Source: Gammaproteobacteria bacterium (GTDB lineage: Bacteria; Pseudomonadota; Gammaproteobacteria; Steroidobacterales; XN24). Taken from it: DNA of 64,000 nucleotides. Each line of letters opens with the position of its first letter. Position 1 is the stretch's first letter. The DNA is taken from contig CP070833.1 of the NCBI GenBank assembly GCA_020341735.1, positions 2,543,029-2,607,028 of the forward strand, written 5' to 3'. The notes below the pieces were generated by a model. The model had not been told where the DNA came from. It was given only the letters and a program-made list of their open reading frames with translations, and ran no database searches. Both the position numbers and the translations under genes were made by a program. This document shows positions 10,165-20,484 of this stretch, piece by piece.

Positions 10165-10201
10165 CGGGCCTGTACCTCGCAATCCGGGGCAGATGAAAAA
10201 G

Positions 10202-10229
10202 AAAACGGCCACCGAGGCGGCGGCCGTTT
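10202..10229 (-). terminator. Intrinsic terminator after the M16 peptidase pair
   Basis: Read on the minus strand, an 8-bp stem (AAACGGCC / GGCCGTTT) with a GC-rich 11-base loop is followed by TTTCTTTTTC. It begins 25 bp past the stop of the upstream M16 gene and lies just ahead of the ETF-QO gene. It should therefore separate the leucine/M16 transcript from ETF-QO expression. Confidence 0.8.
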
Positions 10230-10254
10230 ATTTTAGCTCAACAACGGTCGGCTC

Positions 10255-11652
10255 TCAGTCTGACAGGTACGAGGCGATCTCAGGTACCTTCGTGAGCTGT
10301 TCATCGATCACGCTTCGGTCGCCGACCACGACGATGGTCATCCCGCCAACGGGCCACTGGGAGGCCGCGATTTCGGAGACCTGTTCCGGACTGATACGGG
10401 CGAGACGCTCCGTGTACTCGGTCAGATAGCTGTCGGGCAGGTCATGAAAGTTCATGAAGGCCAACGTGCCGATGATCCCGCCTCGCGATGCGTTGGCGAG
10501 CACGAAGATGCCGCCCCGGTAGCCACGTATCCGTTCCATCTCGTCATCTGCCGGCGCTTGAGACTGCAGCCGACGAATCTCCCTGAAAAACTCGGTCAGT
10601 GACGGACCGGTGGCCTCGGTAGCCACGTCGGCGCTGAATGTCCAGACCGCGCTACGGTAGTGGTTTCCGGTGGACGTGCTCGCGCCGTAGGTATAACCCT
10701 TGTCTTCGCGGAGGTTCTGGAAGAGACGCGACAGGAAACCGGCGCCACCCAGAATGTCGTTGGCCATTAGCAATTGGCTGTAGTCAGGATCGGCGACGCC
10801 GATCACCGGTATTGCGACGTTGATAGTCGATTGTGGCGCACCGGGGCGGTCGATCACCTGCAGGCTGCCTTCGCGGGTGGGGTCGGGGACGTTGACATAC
10901 ACGTCCGGACCGGCCTGCCAGTCCCCAAAGCTCTCGATGATCGCCTGTCGCATGGTCGCGGTGTCGAACCGGCCGCTGACAAACAGATGGGACCGCCTCG
11001 CGCCGAAGTTACCCTCGTAGTATCGGCGCAGATCCTCGATCGTGTAACTCTGTAGCTGCTCCTCGGTCGGGAATACCACCGAGAACGGATGGTCGCCATA
11101 CAGCCGCGCGTTCATCGCGACCGACGCCAGTCCCTGCGGGCGCACGCGAGAGATACTCAGGTTGCGGATGAAGTCCGCCCTGATTCTGTCCAACTGGTCG
11201 CCCGGGAAAGCCGGATTGCGGACGACGTCGGTCAGCAATTCGAGAGCCTGCACGCCCTTCTCTGCCAGACTGCTTACACTGACACTGGTCATCTCGGGCC
11301 CAACGCTGATGCCGATAGCGCCCCCGAGCGCCGCGGCTGTCTGCCGCAGTGCCGTGGCGTCCAGAGACTTCGTGCCTTCCTCCATCAGCGCACCGGTCAT
11401 GTCTGCCAGCCAGGTGTCCTCGCCCTCGTTCAGGTTCCCGGTGCGGATACGCAGAACCATGCTGATCTTCGGCAGATCGCCGAAAGGAACCATCGTGACA
11501 CCCATACCGTTGTCGAGTTGAAAGCTCGTCTTCTCCGGGAGGCTGAAATCTCGCGGGACGCCAGCCGGCGGGGGTCCGTCAATTGCCAGGGCCTGGTGCC
11601 CGAGACTGAAGAGGCAAACCAGGGTGATGAGTGTTCGTATCGCCTTGATCAT
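10255..11652 (-). CDS. M16 family peptidase-like protein, zinc motif absent
   Basis: A 465-residue periplasmic M16 (pitrilysin/insulinase-clan) protein with an N-terminal signal peptide ending near ALAIDG. The region that should carry HxxEH reads ADMTGALMEEGT, so the zinc site is lost, as in the non-catalytic partner of two-subunit M16B enzymes. A C-terminal M16 half is present (APQSTINVAIP; a GFLSRLFQNLREDKGYTYG segment). The start overlaps by 4 bp the stop of the catalytic homologue upstream, so the two are translationally coupled and probably form a heterodimer. Confidence 0.9.
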   Translation of the reverse strand: MIKAIRTLITLVCLFSLGHQALAIDGPPPAGVPRDFSLPEKTSFQLDNGMGVTMVPFGDLPKISMVLRIRTGNLNEGEDTWLADMTGALMEEGTKSLDATALRQTAAALGGAIGISVGPEMTSVSVSSLAEKGVQALELLTDVVRNPAFPGDQLDRIRADFIRNLSISRVRPQGLASVAMNARLYGDHPFSVVFPTEEQLQSYTIEDLRRYYEGNFGARRSHLFVSGRFDTATMRQAIIESFGDWQAGPDVYVNVPDPTREGSLQVIDRPGAPQSTINVAIPVIGVADPDYSQLLMANDILGGAGFLSRLFQNLREDKGYTYGASTSTGNHYRSAVWTFSADVATEATGPSLTEFFREIRRLQSQAPADDEMERIRGYRGGIFVLANASRGGIIGTLAFMNFHDLPDSYLTEYTERLARISPEQVSEIAASQWPVGGMTIVVVGDRSVIDEQLTKVPEIASYLSD

Positions 11653-13058
11653 TGCTTGGCCCTCGCTGCAGCTCCGGGCTCGAGAAACAGGAGCGTCCGA
11701 TTGGTCGGTCGCAGGTACTCTCGCGCGACCCTCTGAATCTGCTCCGGTGTGATCTGGAGCATTTCGGTTTCGATCCGGTTTATTCGCGTGGGATCGTCAT
11801 TGAACAGGGCGAAGTCGGCCAGCAGATTTGCGCGTCCGATGCCGAAGCTTCCACCCTGGGTCTCGTAGAATCCCGATCGGAACTTCAGTAGCGCACGAGC
11901 CAGCGTATCCGCGTCGACCAGAGTCGACTTGAAGGTCGCGAAAACGTCGTCGATATCGTCGACGATGACCGTGGGATCGAGATCCACGTCATGTATCAGG
12001 TAGCCGGCGAACAGTACTGGCCCGACGGCGTCGAACAGGCTGCCCTGCAGGTTGACGCCGCCTCCGACGAAGCTGGAATAGCCTCTCTCTGTTACGAGTC
12101 GTTGGTAGAGCTGACTGTCTGAACCTTGCAGCAGGATCAGGCTGATGATCTGCATGGCCAGATAATCGCTGCTGTCCGGCGGCGGGGCGTGATAAGCGAA
12201 CGCCAGCATGGGCTGGGGTGCCAGAGGATCAAGAAAAGTATCCCGCTTCTCCGCAAGCTGCCGTGGTTCGGAGAGATCCGGCATCGCCGGCCGTTGCCGC
12301 GCAGGGATGTGTCCGAAGTACTTCTCTACCGCGGCAATAGCCGCTTCGGGATCAACGTCTCCGACGATGACGACGGCCGCATTGTTGGGAGCATAGTAGG
12401 TTTCATAGAACTCCCGTGCGGCTTCCACGGTCGCGGCATCGAGGTCATCCATGTCACCCCAGAAGTTGTGGCCGTTCTGCCAGTTTTCGAAGGCATGATC
12501 GCTGATTTCCACAGATAGAAAACGGCTGTAGGGCTGATTCTCAATCTTCAGCCGGTATTCGTTCTTAACTACCTCACGCTGGTTGTCCAGATTCTCCTGC
12601 GTGATATCGAGCTGGGACATCCGATCTGCTTCGGCCCACAGCACGGGCTCCAGCATGTTGGCGGGAACGACCTCGTAGTAGAGAGTCATGTCGGGCTTGG
12701 TCTGGCCCTGCATGATGCCGCCATTCCCCTGAATGAGTTTGTCCAGCTTGCCTTTGCCAAGCTGCTCCGTGCCCTGAAACATCATGTGCTCGAACAGGTG
12801 GGCAAAGCCCGTCAGACCACGCGGTTCCGTCCTCAAGCCGACGTTGTAGTACACGCCGACCGTCGCGACAGGCGCGGTGTCGTCCCGCGAGACGACGACT
12901 TTCAGCCCGTTGTCCAAGGTGTGATACACCACCGGAACGGAATAGCTGCCCGGTCCCGCGGTCGCCTCACCCTGGTAGTCCTGAGTCTGGCCCGGTCCCG
13001 TGCAGCCATTGATCAGCATCGCCGCGGTCCATGCCAGCGGCAGCCATCGTCTCACCAT
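11649..13058 (-). CDS. M16 zinc peptidase, lipoprotein (catalytic partner)
   Basis: About 469 residues from the ATG at 13058, chosen for its signal peptide and AGGAG site (the frame is open to 13094). The lipobox LINGC places the lipidated cysteine at residue 19. The inverted zinc motif HLFEH is at residues 87-91, with the downstream EADRM region supplying the third ligand. This is the active subunit of an M16B-type pair; substrates are likely periplasmic peptides, not predictable here. It follows the SDR gene and overlaps the inactive homologue downstream. Confidence 0.92.
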   Translation of the reverse strand: MVRRWLPLAWTAAMLINGCTGPGQTQDYQGEATAGPGSYSVPVVYHTLDNGLKVVVSRDDTAPVATVGVYYNVGLRTEPRGLTGFAHLFEHMMFQGTEQLGKGKLDKLIQGNGGIMQGQTKPDMTLYYEVVPANMLEPVLWAEADRMSQLDITQENLDNQREVVKNEYRLKIENQPYSRFLSVEISDHAFENWQNGHNFWGDMDDLDAATVEAAREFYETYYAPNNAAVVIVGDVDPEAAIAAVEKYFGHIPARQRPAMPDLSEPRQLAEKRDTFLDPLAPQPMLAFAYHAPPPDSSDYLAMQIISLILLQGSDSQLYQRLVTERGYSSFVGGGVNLQGSLFDAVGPVLFAGYLIHDVDLDPTVIVDDIDDVFATFKSTLVDADTLARALLKFRSGFYETQGGSFGIGRANLLADFALFNDDPTRINRIETEMLQITPEQIQRVAREYLRPTNRTLLFLEPGAAARAKQ

Positions 13059-13090
13059 ATCCTTGCTCCTGTCGCGATCGGCTCGACCGC

Positions 13091-13858
13091 TCACTTCGGT
13101 TGCATTCGAATCGCACCGTCTTGTCGGATGGTTTCAGCATTCAGCATGACGTTGCCATAGAGGTAGACCACCAGATCGGCGAATTCTTCCGGACGGCCCA
13201 ACCTGGACGGGAAAGGCACCTGGGAAGCCAGTGAGTCCTGAATGTGTTCCGGCATCGACTCCATCATCGGGGTCAGGAAGATCCCCGGCGCTACCGTGTT
13301 GACCCGAACGCCGATGCGTGAGAACTCCCTCGCCAACGGTAGACCCATGCCGGCAACACCGGCCTTGGATGCGGAATAAGCGGCTTGGCCGACCTGACCT
13401 TCGAAGGCTGCCACGGAGGCAGTGTTCACGATGACACCTCGCTCGCCTTCCTCGTTGGGTTCGTTGTTCTGCATCTGATTTGCCGCCGCCTTAGATAACA
13501 AGAACGTGCCGATCAGGTTGACCTGAATGACTTTGGCGAAATACTCACCCGGCATCGGGCCTTCTCGTCCCAGCACTCGACCGGCCCCCAGAATGCCGGC
13601 GCAGTTGACGCAAAATGTCACCCCGCCAAAGGTGTCCGCGGCCGTTGCCACGGCGTCGTTCACCTGTTGTTCGTCGCTGACGTCGGTCTGGATGAATATG
13701 GCCCTGTTTCCCAGTTCGGCAGCGGCATTCGTCCCTTGTTCCTCGTTGACGTCCAGGATCGCAACCCTGCCGCCCTCTGCGATCACGCGACGCGCGACGG
13801 CATTGCCGAGACCGGATGCGCCCCCGGATACGATAGCGATGGCATTGCTGATGTCCAT
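13091..13858 (-). CDS. SDR 3-hydroxyacyl-CoA dehydrogenase, HSD17B10-like
   Basis: A 255-residue short-chain dehydrogenase. It has the NAD loop SGGASGLG (11-18), an NCAGI segment, and the catalytic YSASK. The N-terminus and the GVIVNTASVAAFEGQ segment resemble mammalian HSD17B10 / bacterial type II 3-hydroxyacyl-CoA dehydrogenase, which oxidises 3-hydroxy-2-methylbutyryl-CoA in isoleucine degradation. The setting, directly after HMG-CoA lyase in a leucine operon, supports a role in branched-chain acyl-CoA oxidation. The exact substrate is inferred. Confidence 0.87.
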   Translation of the reverse strand: MDISNAIAIVSGGASGLGNAVARRVIAEGGRVAILDVNEEQGTNAAAELGNRAIFIQTDVSDEQQVNDAVATAADTFGGVTFCVNCAGILGAGRVLGREGPMPGEYFAKVIQVNLIGTFLLSKAAANQMQNNEPNEEGERGVIVNTASVAAFEGQVGQAAYSASKAGVAGMGLPLAREFSRIGVRVNTVAPGIFLTPMMESMPEHIQDSLASQVPFPSRLGRPEEFADLVVYLYGNVMLNAETIRQDGAIRMQPK

Positions 13859-13902
13859 TCGATTCCTCCAGATGGATTGAACAGGCCTCCTGGCCCGCGA
13901 TT

Positions 13903-14823
13903 TCAGATGGTGTCCTGTCCTGCGGCCAACGCCGCAATCTGTCCAAGTCTGCTGGCAGGGCGCCGGCCAAGCGCCCGGCTTATGAACAATCCCGTTTCGA
14001 CCAGTGCGTCGAGGTCGACGCCGGTCTCCAGGCCCATCCCGTGCAGCATGTAGATCAGATCTTCGGTGGCCAGATTGCCCGTCGCGCCCTGCGCATATGG
14101 ACAGCCGCCCAGACCGGCGACCGAGGCGTCGACGGTGGCCACGCCGACCTGCAGGCAGGCGAGCACATTTGCCAGCGCCTGCCCTCGAGTGTCGTGGAAA
14201 TGTACCGCAATTCTATTCATGCCGATCTTCGCAGCCACAGAGTCGATCAGGGCGCGGGCCTCGCCAGGCGTGCCGAGGCCGATCGTGTCCCCGAGAGAAA
14301 CTTCGTAGCACCCCGCATCTAACAGTCGGTGGGCGACCTCGACCACGACGTCTGAGCGGACGCGACCTTCGTACGGGCAACCCAGTACGCACGAGACATA
14401 TCCGCGTATCCGGATGTCCGCATCGAGAGCGGGGCCGGTGATTTGTCTGATCCTTTCTAAGGATTCGTCGATGCCCGCATTGATGTTCTTGCGGTTGAAC
14501 GTCTCGGAGGCAGCGGTAAACACCGCAATCTCGCGCACGCCTGAAGACAAGGCCCTCTCCAGGCCACGCAGATTGGGTACGAGGGCCGGATAGTCCGTTC
14601 CGGGTCGACGATCGATTCCGGCGAGGACTTCCTCCGCGTCGGCCAGCTGCGGGATCCTTCTGGGACTGACAAAACTCGTCGCCTCGATAGCTGGCAGGCC
14701 AGCCGAGCTCAACCGGTTGATCAGTTCGATCTTGGCAGCGGTGTCGATAGCCTTGCTCTCGCTCTGCAGCCCGTCGCGAGGACCGACTTCGACCACCCGA
14801 ACGCGCTCGGGAAGCCCCTTCAC
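13903..14823 (-). CDS. liuE: Hydroxymethylglutaryl-CoA lyase
   Basis: A 306-residue DRE-TIM-type lyase. VGPRDGLQ sits at the N-terminus, and the family signature SVAGLGGCPYA with the catalytic cysteine near the C-terminus. It cleaves HMG-CoA to acetoacetate and acetyl-CoA, the last step of leucine breakdown. Start is GTG at 14823, overlapping the stop of the carboxylase alpha gene (GTGA), which indicates coupling. Confidence 0.96.
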   Translation of the reverse strand: MKGLPERVRVVEVGPRDGLQSESKAIDTAAKIELINRLSSAGLPAIEATSFVSPRRIPQLADAEEVLAGIDRRPGTDYPALVPNLRGLERALSSGVREIAVFTAASETFNRKNINAGIDESLERIRQITGPALDADIRIRGYVSCVLGCPYEGRVRSDVVVEVAHRLLDAGCYEVSLGDTIGLGTPGEARALIDSVAAKIGMNRIAVHFHDTRGQALANVLACLQVGVATVDASVAGLGGCPYAQGATGNLATEDLIYMLHGMGLETGVDLDALVETGLFISRALGRRPASRLGQIAALAAGQDTI

Positions 14824-16823
14824 GTAGCGGCGTCCGTTTCAGGCTCGATATCCACCAGCGCAGTATCCGCCTCGACCATGTCGCCAGCCGAGAAGAAAAT
14901 CCGACTGATGCGGCCCGCGACGGGCGCCTTGAGCGTGTACTCCATCTTCATGCCCTCGAGCGCGAGTAGCGACTGGCCAGCCGTGACACTTTCGCCTTCC
15001 GTGACATACACGACGACAATCCGACCCGGCATCGGAGCCACGGGGTGGGTATCTTCTTCGCCGTGTTGGGAAGAAGGATCATAGTTCGGGACCCGCCGCA
15101 GTTCGAATCCGCCGAAATCCAGGCCGACGTAGCAGCTGTCGCCGTCTGTGAGCACGGTCGCCTGATATTGCTCCTCGCCTACTGACAACTCGAGATGATC
15201 CGGGTCAAGTTTGCTCGCCGTGACCGGCGTGGGTACGTCGTCGATCGTCACCGCGAATCGACCATCCCAGCCTGACAGCGTCACCTCGCTGCTCTGGCCG
15301 CAGGGGTCCTCGAAGCGCATCCGGACGCCGCCGCCGCCATGGCGCCAGCCATCCGCCCGATCCCATGGCGAGTATGGATCCGCCGCTTCCGCGGCGGCCT
15401 CCGCTGAACCGAGTTGCAGTGCGCAGGCCGCGGCGATCAACGCGATCTGATCTGCAGAACTGGCTTCGGAGAGTAGGGCGTCGAAATTGCGCTCGAGGTA
15501 GGCGGTGTCCATCTTGCCCGCGACGAAATCGGCATGGCCGGCAATGCTGCGCAACAAGGCAAGATTCGTCATGGGACCGGTCAGCATCGTTCTGGCAAGG
15601 GCCCGACGCAGTCGCCTTATGGCTATCTCGCGATTCTCTCCCCAAACGACGAGCTTCGCCAACATGGGATCGTAATACACATCCACCCGGTCGCCGCTGT
15701 CCACGCCGCTGTCTATGCGCAGGTCCAGCGCGCCCACGGGATGAACGAACCTGCCGATGCGCCCGGTCGAGGGCAGGAAATCGTTGAATGGATTTTCGGC
15801 ATATATTCTCGCCTCGATCGCGTGACCGTGGCGTGTAATTTCTGACTGGGTGACCGGCACAGGCTCGCCAGCAGCAGCCCGTAGCTGCCACTCCACGAGG
15901 TCGACACCGGTGATGGCTTCGGTCACTGGATGCTCGACCTGTAGCCGGGTATTCATCTCCATGAAGTAGAAGTGACCGCTTTCGTCCAGTAAAAATTCGA
16001 CGGTGCCTGCATTTCGGTAATCGACAGCCACGGCCGCGGTCACCGCCGCCTCGGTGATGGCTGCCCGAAGTCCTTCATCGAGCGCTGGACAGGGGGCTTC
16101 CTCGATGATCTTCTGCTGACGCCGCTGGATCGAGCACTCGCGCTCGAACAGATGCAGAACGTTCCCGTGATTATCCGCGAAGATCTGAACCTCCACGTGC
16201 CGTGCTCTCTCCACGAAGCGTTCGATGATCATGTGATCGTTGCCGAACGCGGCCTGGGCTTCCCGTCGCGCACTGGCGACAACGGCCGACCAGCCGTCTG
16301 CGTCGCGCATGACACGCATACCCTTACCGCCGCCGCCGGCGGAAGGCTTGAGGATCACCGGGAATCCGATCCTCGTGGCCTCGGCGAGCAGCGTCCCTTC
16401 ATCCTGTATTTCGCCCTCGAATCCAGGGACGACCGGCACGCCGGCTTCGATCATCATGGTGCGAGCCTGGCGCTTGGAGCCCATCGTCCTGATGGTCTCG
16501 GCTTCCGGTCCGATGAAAACCAGACCGGCATCCCTGACCGCACTCGCAAACTGCGGGTTTTCCGAAAGAAAGCCGTAGCCCGGGTGAATCGCGCCTGCCT
16601 TGCTCGCAATCGCAGCTTCTATCACCCGATCAATATTGAGGTAGGAGTCGGTCGGCTCGGCAGGTCCGATCCTGATCGCATCGTCAGCTTCGCGAACATG
16701 ACGTGCCTGGGCATCCGCATCCGAGTAGACCGCAATGACATGGATGCCGAGTCTGCGGCAGGTCCGGATGACCCGGCAGGCGATCTCCCCTCGATTGGCG
16801 ACCAGTATCCGGCTGAACATCAT
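14820..16823 (-). CDS. liuD: Methylcrotonyl-CoA carboxylase, biotin (alpha) subunit
   Basis: A 667-residue biotin-dependent carboxylase subunit. The order is biotin carboxylase N-domain (ILVANRGEIACR), ATP-grasp domain with a PSAGGGGKGMR glycine loop and MNTRLQVEHPVTE, a middle BT-like region, and a C-terminal biotinyl domain with EGMKMEY, biotin on Lys626. It carboxylates biotin for transfer to 3-methylcrotonyl-CoA by the beta subunit. The neighbouring liuC, liuB and liuE genes point to methylcrotonyl- rather than propionyl-CoA. The start overlaps the liuC stop by 4 bp. Confidence 0.95.
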   Translation of the reverse strand: MMFSRILVANRGEIACRVIRTCRRLGIHVIAVYSDADAQARHVREADDAIRIGPAEPTDSYLNIDRVIEAAIASKAGAIHPGYGFLSENPQFASAVRDAGLVFIGPEAETIRTMGSKRQARTMMIEAGVPVVPGFEGEIQDEGTLLAEATRIGFPVILKPSAGGGGKGMRVMRDADGWSAVVASARREAQAAFGNDHMIIERFVERARHVEVQIFADNHGNVLHLFERECSIQRRQQKIIEEAPCPALDEGLRAAITEAAVTAAVAVDYRNAGTVEFLLDESGHFYFMEMNTRLQVEHPVTEAITGVDLVEWQLRAAAGEPVPVTQSEITRHGHAIEARIYAENPFNDFLPSTGRIGRFVHPVGALDLRIDSGVDSGDRVDVYYDPMLAKLVVWGENREIAIRRLRRALARTMLTGPMTNLALLRSIAGHADFVAGKMDTAYLERNFDALLSEASSADQIALIAAACALQLGSAEAAAEAADPYSPWDRADGWRHGGGGVRMRFEDPCGQSSEVTLSGWDGRFAVTIDDVPTPVTASKLDPDHLELSVGEEQYQATVLTDGDSCYVGLDFGGFELRRVPNYDPSSQHGEEDTHPVAPMPGRIVVVYVTEGESVTAGQSLLALEGMKMEYTLKAPVAGRISRIFFSAGDMVEADTALVDIEPETDAAT

Positions 16824-17617
16824 TCCTCGCTGGCCCAGCCAGGCGTACGCTTGGCGAGGAATGCCTTCAGGCCCTCCTGACCCTCTTCGGATACCCGCAT
16901 CTGGGCAATGATCTCGGCGGTTCGCTGTCGAAGTGCCTGATCCGCGCTCTGAGAGTGCCCGCCGACCATATTGATGAGTAGCTTGCTCTCGCGCTGCGCT
17001 TCGGGGCCGCCTTTGAGCAACATGACAATTTGATCGCCGACGGCCTGGTCCAGCTTGCCCGGGCGAGCTATCTCATGGATCAGACCTATGCGGCGAGCTT
17101 TCTTGGCCGACATGGCTTCGGCACTCAGGAAAAATCTCCTGGCGTGCTGGACGCCGATCGCTTCGATCACATACGGAGAGATCACGGCCGGCACGATACC
17201 CAATCGCACCTCGCTGAAACAGAAGCGAGCATCCGTGGTTGCGATAGCTATGTCGCAACAGGCCACCAGGCCCAGTCCGCCGCCGAATGCGTGACCGTTC
17301 ACCCTTGCCACCGTCGGCTTGGTCAGGCCGTTCAGAACAGACATCAGCTCGGCGAGTTGCAACGCATCCTCATAGTTTTGCTCTTCGGAGAAGTCGGCCA
17401 TCGACCGCATCCAGCCGATGTCGGCGCCGCTCGAGAATGAAGTGCCTTCTCCGGTGAGTGTCACCAGGCGTACATCTGCGCGAGACTGCAGTTCGGATAA
17501 CTGCGAGGTCAGTTCGGTGACGAGATGCCTGTCGAAGGCGTTGTGAACGTCTGGCCTGTTCAGGGTGAGCGTCGCTACGCCGCGAGTGTCTACACTGAGA
17601 ATGACTGCATCCGACAT
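16820..17617 (-). CDS. liuC: Methylglutaconyl-CoA hydratase (enoyl-CoA hydratase family)
   Basis: About 266 residues of crotonase fold. The oxyanion-hole segments GEGTSFSSGADIGWM and GHAFGGGLGLVACCDIAIA are present. It hydrates 3-methylglutaconyl-CoA to HMG-CoA, between the carboxylase and the lyase. The frame is open to 17722, but those extra 35 residues are not family-like, so I start at the ATG at 17617. This places it 31 bp after liuB. Assignment to methylglutaconyl-CoA rests mainly on operon position. Confidence 0.92.
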   Translation of the reverse strand: MSDAVILSVDTRGVATLTLNRPDVHNAFDRHLVTELTSQLSELQSRADVRLVTLTGEGTSFSSGADIGWMRSMADFSEEQNYEDALQLAELMSVLNGLTKPTVARVNGHAFGGGLGLVACCDIAIATTDARFCFSEVRLGIVPAVISPYVIEAIGVQHARRFFLSAEAMSAKKARRIGLIHEIARPGKLDQAVGDQIVMLLKGGPEAQRESKLLINMVGGHSQSADQALRQRTAEIIAQMRVSEEGQEGLKAFLAKRTPGWASEE

Positions 17618-17648
17618 TTCTGTTACCCCGATGGCGCCACGCAAGGCG

Positions 17649-19259
17649 CTACATTCTGAAAATTCCGTAGGGGCCTTCCTGAGGTGCCGGGCCATTGAAT
17701 GCCGCAGAGAGCGCCAGACCAAGGGTGCGCCTGGTGTCGGCCGGGTCGATCACGCCATCATCCCAGATCCTCGCCGTCGCATAGTAAGGGTGCCCCTGGG
17801 TCTCGTAGCGCTGACGAATCTCTTCCTCGTAGGCCCTGCGCTCGTCCTCCGGCCACGACTCTCCGCGAGCCTCCAGGCTGTCCTGACGGACTGTGGATAG
17901 CACGGACGCTGCCTGTTCTCCGCCCATGACGGATATGCGCGCGTTCGGCCAGGCCCAGAGCATGCGAGCGCCATAGGCACGCCCGCACATGGCGTAATTT
18001 CCGGCCCCGAAGGAGCCGCCGATAATCACGGTGAATCTGGGCACCGTGGACGTTGCAACAGCATTCACCATCTTTGCCCCGTCCTTGGCGATCCCGGCGT
18101 TCTCGTACTTTCTGCCCACCATGAAGCCGGTGATGTTCTGCAGGAATATGAGCGGGATGCGCCGGCGGTTGCACATCTGGATGAAATGGGCTCCCTTGAG
18201 AGCCGACTCCGAGAACAGGATGCCGTTGTTGGCAATAACGCCGATCGGATATCCATGCAGGTGCGAGATGCCGCAGACGAGTGTCTTGCCATAGAGTGGC
18301 TTGAACTCGTTGAACTCCGAGCCATCCACCAGCCGGGCGATGATCTCGCGGACCTCATAGGGATATCGATTATCCCGCGGCAGGATGCCGTAAATCTCGT
18401 CGGCCTCGTACAGGGGCTCCGACGGATCACGCACGGCGGCCCAGACATGTTTTTTCCGGTTCAGGCTGGCAACGATATCCCGGGCGATGACAAGTGCGTG
18501 GGTATCGTCGTTGGCGAGATGGTCGGTCACCCCTGATACCCGGCTGTGAACTTCACCGCCACCGAGGGATTCCGCGTCCACTACTTCTCCGGTTGCCGCC
18601 TTTACCAGCGGTGGACCCCCGAGAAAGATCGTGCCCTGGTCACGCACGATGATGGCTTCATCGCACATCGCCGGGACGTATGCGCCGCCGGCGGTACAGG
18701 ACCCCATCACGACTGCGATCTGAGGGATACCTGCCGCCGAAAGTCGCGCCTGATTGAAAAAGATCCGGCCAAAATGATCACGGTCTGGGAACACTTCGTC
18801 CTGCATCGGCAGAAATGCGCCACCGGAGTCCACCAGGTAAATGCACGGAAGGTGATTTTCGAGGGCGATCTCCTGCGCCCTGAGATGTTTCTTGACGGTG
18901 ATCGGGAAGTAAGTTCCGCCTTTTACAGTGGCATCGTTTGCGACCACTATCACCTCGCAGCCCCGGACGCGACCGATGCCGGTCACGATGCCGGCGCAGG
19001 GGGCCGCACCCTCGTATAAGCCGTAAGCGGCAAGGCCTGAAAACTCCAGAAAAGGGCTTCCCGCGTCGAGCAGCGCCTCGATCCGCTCGCGGGGCAGGAG
19101 CTTGCCCCGCGTGGAGTGGCGTTCCCTGGCGCGCTCGCTGCCCCCGCGGGCCGCTTGTGCGATCTGCCGTTCCAGATCGTCCACGATCTGACGCATGTGC
19201 GTGTGGTTGGCCGCAAACTCCTCGCTGCGGGTGTCGATCTGGGAGCGAATTACCGGCAT
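17649..19259 (-). CDS. liuB: Methylcrotonyl-CoA carboxylase, carboxyltransferase (beta) subunit
   Basis: About 536 residues, a two-part carboxyltransferase: an N-terminal CoA-binding half ([30 protein letters not shown]) and a C-terminal half ([26 protein letters not shown]). Transfers the carboxyl group from biotin to 3-methylcrotonyl-CoA. The start at ATG 19259 gives the standard N-terminus MPVIRSQID; the 21-codon upstream extension to 19322 would overlap the thiolase gene and is rejected. It sits 14 bp after the thiolase stop. Confidence 0.95.
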   Translation of the reverse strand: MPVIRSQIDTRSEEFAANHTHMRQIVDDLERQIAQAARGGSERARERHSTRGKLLPRERIEALLDAGSPFLEFSGLAAYGLYEGAAPCAGIVTGIGRVRGCEVIVVANDATVKGGTYFPITVKKHLRAQEIALENHLPCIYLVDSGGAFLPMQDEVFPDRDHFGRIFFNQARLSAAGIPQIAVVMGSCTAGGAYVPAMCDEAIIVRDQGTIFLGGPPLVKAATGEVVDAESLGGGEVHSRVSGVTDHLANDDTHALVIARDIVASLNRKKHVWAAVRDPSEPLYEADEIYGILPRDNRYPYEVREIIARLVDGSEFNEFKPLYGKTLVCGISHLHGYPIGVIANNGILFSESALKGAHFIQMCNRRRIPLIFLQNITGFMVGRKYENAGIAKDGAKMVNAVATSTVPRFTVIIGGSFGAGNYAMCGRAYGARMLWAWPNARISVMGGEQAASVLSTVRQDSLEARGESWPEDERRAYEEEIRQRYETQGHPYYATARIWDDGVIDPADTRRTLGLALSAAFNGPAPQEGPYGIFRM

Positions 19260-19273
19260 ATGGACCGTTCCTG

Positions 19274-20458
19274 TTAAATGACTTCGACGGCTACCGCAGT
19301 CGCTTCGCCACCACCGATGCACAGCGAAGCGATGCCGCGCTTCTGGCCACGATTCCGAAGCGCATGCACGAGCGTCACCAGGAGCCGGGCCCCGGTTGCG
19401 CCGATAGGGTGACCCAGGGCACAGGCGCCACCATGGACGTTTACTTTCTCGTGGTCGAGTCCCAGATCCTTCATCGCCGCCATGGCAACGACGGCGAACG
19501 CCTCGTTGATCTCGTATAGATCGACGTCATCCGATGTCCAGCCGAGTTTGTTCTGGAGAGCCTCGATAGCAAACACCGGCGCCGTAGTGAACCACTCCGG
19601 AGCATGGGCAAATCCACTATGCGCGACGATCCTCGCCAGCGGTTTTATGCCGCGGGACTCTCCTTGTGCCGCGCCGGTAATGATCAATGCCGCCGCACCG
19701 TCCGAGATCGATGAGGAGCTGGCCGCAGTCACCGTACCTCCGTCGCGGCGGAATGCCGGCCGCATGTCCGGAATCTTGTCGATCTCGCAGCGGTATGGTT
19801 CTTCGTCGCGATCGACTCGTGACTCCTTGCGCCGGGTCCGGACCAGAACCGGTACGATCTCCGACTCGAAATCGCCCTTCTGTGTCGCCTCGAGGGCTCT
19901 ACGGACGGATGCGGTAGCGAAAGCGTCTTGTTCTTCCCGGCTGAACTGATATCGGTCGACCGTTTGCTCCGCGAAGTGGCCCATCATGTTGCTGTCGTAA
20001 GGGTTCTGCAGACCATCGAAGAACATGTGGTCGAGGACCTGCTGGTGACCCATGCGGTAACCCTCCCGCGCCTTCGGCATCAGGTACGGCGCATTGGACA
20101 TAGACTCCATGCCGCCTGCGAGCACGATGTCGGCAGAGCCCGCCAGGATCAGGTCATGGGCCATCATGACGGCTTTCATGCCTGAGCCGCAGACCTTGTT
20201 GATCGTCGTGCATCCGACTGAGTTCGGGACTCCGGCTGCAAGAGCAGCCTGACGCGCCGGAGCCTGACCGAGACCGGCCGGTAACACGCAGCCGAAGATC
20301 ACCTCGCTGATATCTTCGGGCTTGATACCGGCATCCTCGATGGCTGCTGCCGCGGCCGTTGCTCCAAGGTCGGGGGCGGGAACAGGAGAGATGGCGCCTT
20401 GGAATGCGCCGATGGGCGTGCGTCTCGCGGAGGCGATGACGATGGCATTTTCAGTCAT
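19274..20458 (-). CDS. atoB: Acetyl-CoA acetyltransferase (thiolase)
   Basis: A 394-residue thiolase. The nucleophile Cys90 is in [10 protein letters not shown], the histidine in [16 protein letters not shown], and the second active-site cysteine, Cys380, in LCIGGG. Cleaves acetoacetyl-CoA (supplied by AacS) to two acetyl-CoA; a 2-methylacetoacetyl-CoA role in isoleucine degradation is also possible. A GAGGAGG ribosome site precedes the ATG. It lies between isovaleryl-CoA dehydrogenase and liuB on the same strand. Confidence 0.94.
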   Translation of the reverse strand: MTENAIVIASARRTPIGAFQGAISPVPAPDLGATAAAAAIEDAGIKPEDISEVIFGCVLPAGLGQAPARQAALAAGVPNSVGCTTINKVCGSGMKAVMMAHDLILAGSADIVLAGGMESMSNAPYLMPKAREGYRMGHQQVLDHMFFDGLQNPYDSNMMGHFAEQTVDRYQFSREEQDAFATASVRRALEATQKGDFESEIVPVLVRTRRKESRVDRDEEPYRCEIDKIPDMRPAFRRDGGTVTAASSSSISDGAAALIITGAAQGESRGIKPLARIVAHSGFAHAPEWFTTAPVFAIEALQNKLGWTSDDVDLYEINEAFAVVAMAAMKDLGLDHEKVNVHGGACALGHPIGATGARLLVTLVHALRNRGQKRGIASLCIGGGEATAVAVEVI

Positions 20459-20484
20459 GATTTGGTTCCTCCTCGGAGAGAAGT

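Noticed and set aside
10255-11652. Inactive M16 gene as a decayed pseudogene
   Set aside because: The reading frame is full length, has a signal peptide and is coupled to an active partner; non-catalytic M16 subunits are normal in such pairs.
13903-14823. Long plus-strand open frames opposite the leucine genes
   Set aside because: They follow from high G+C content; they lack ribosome sites and family motifs, while the minus-strand genes have both.
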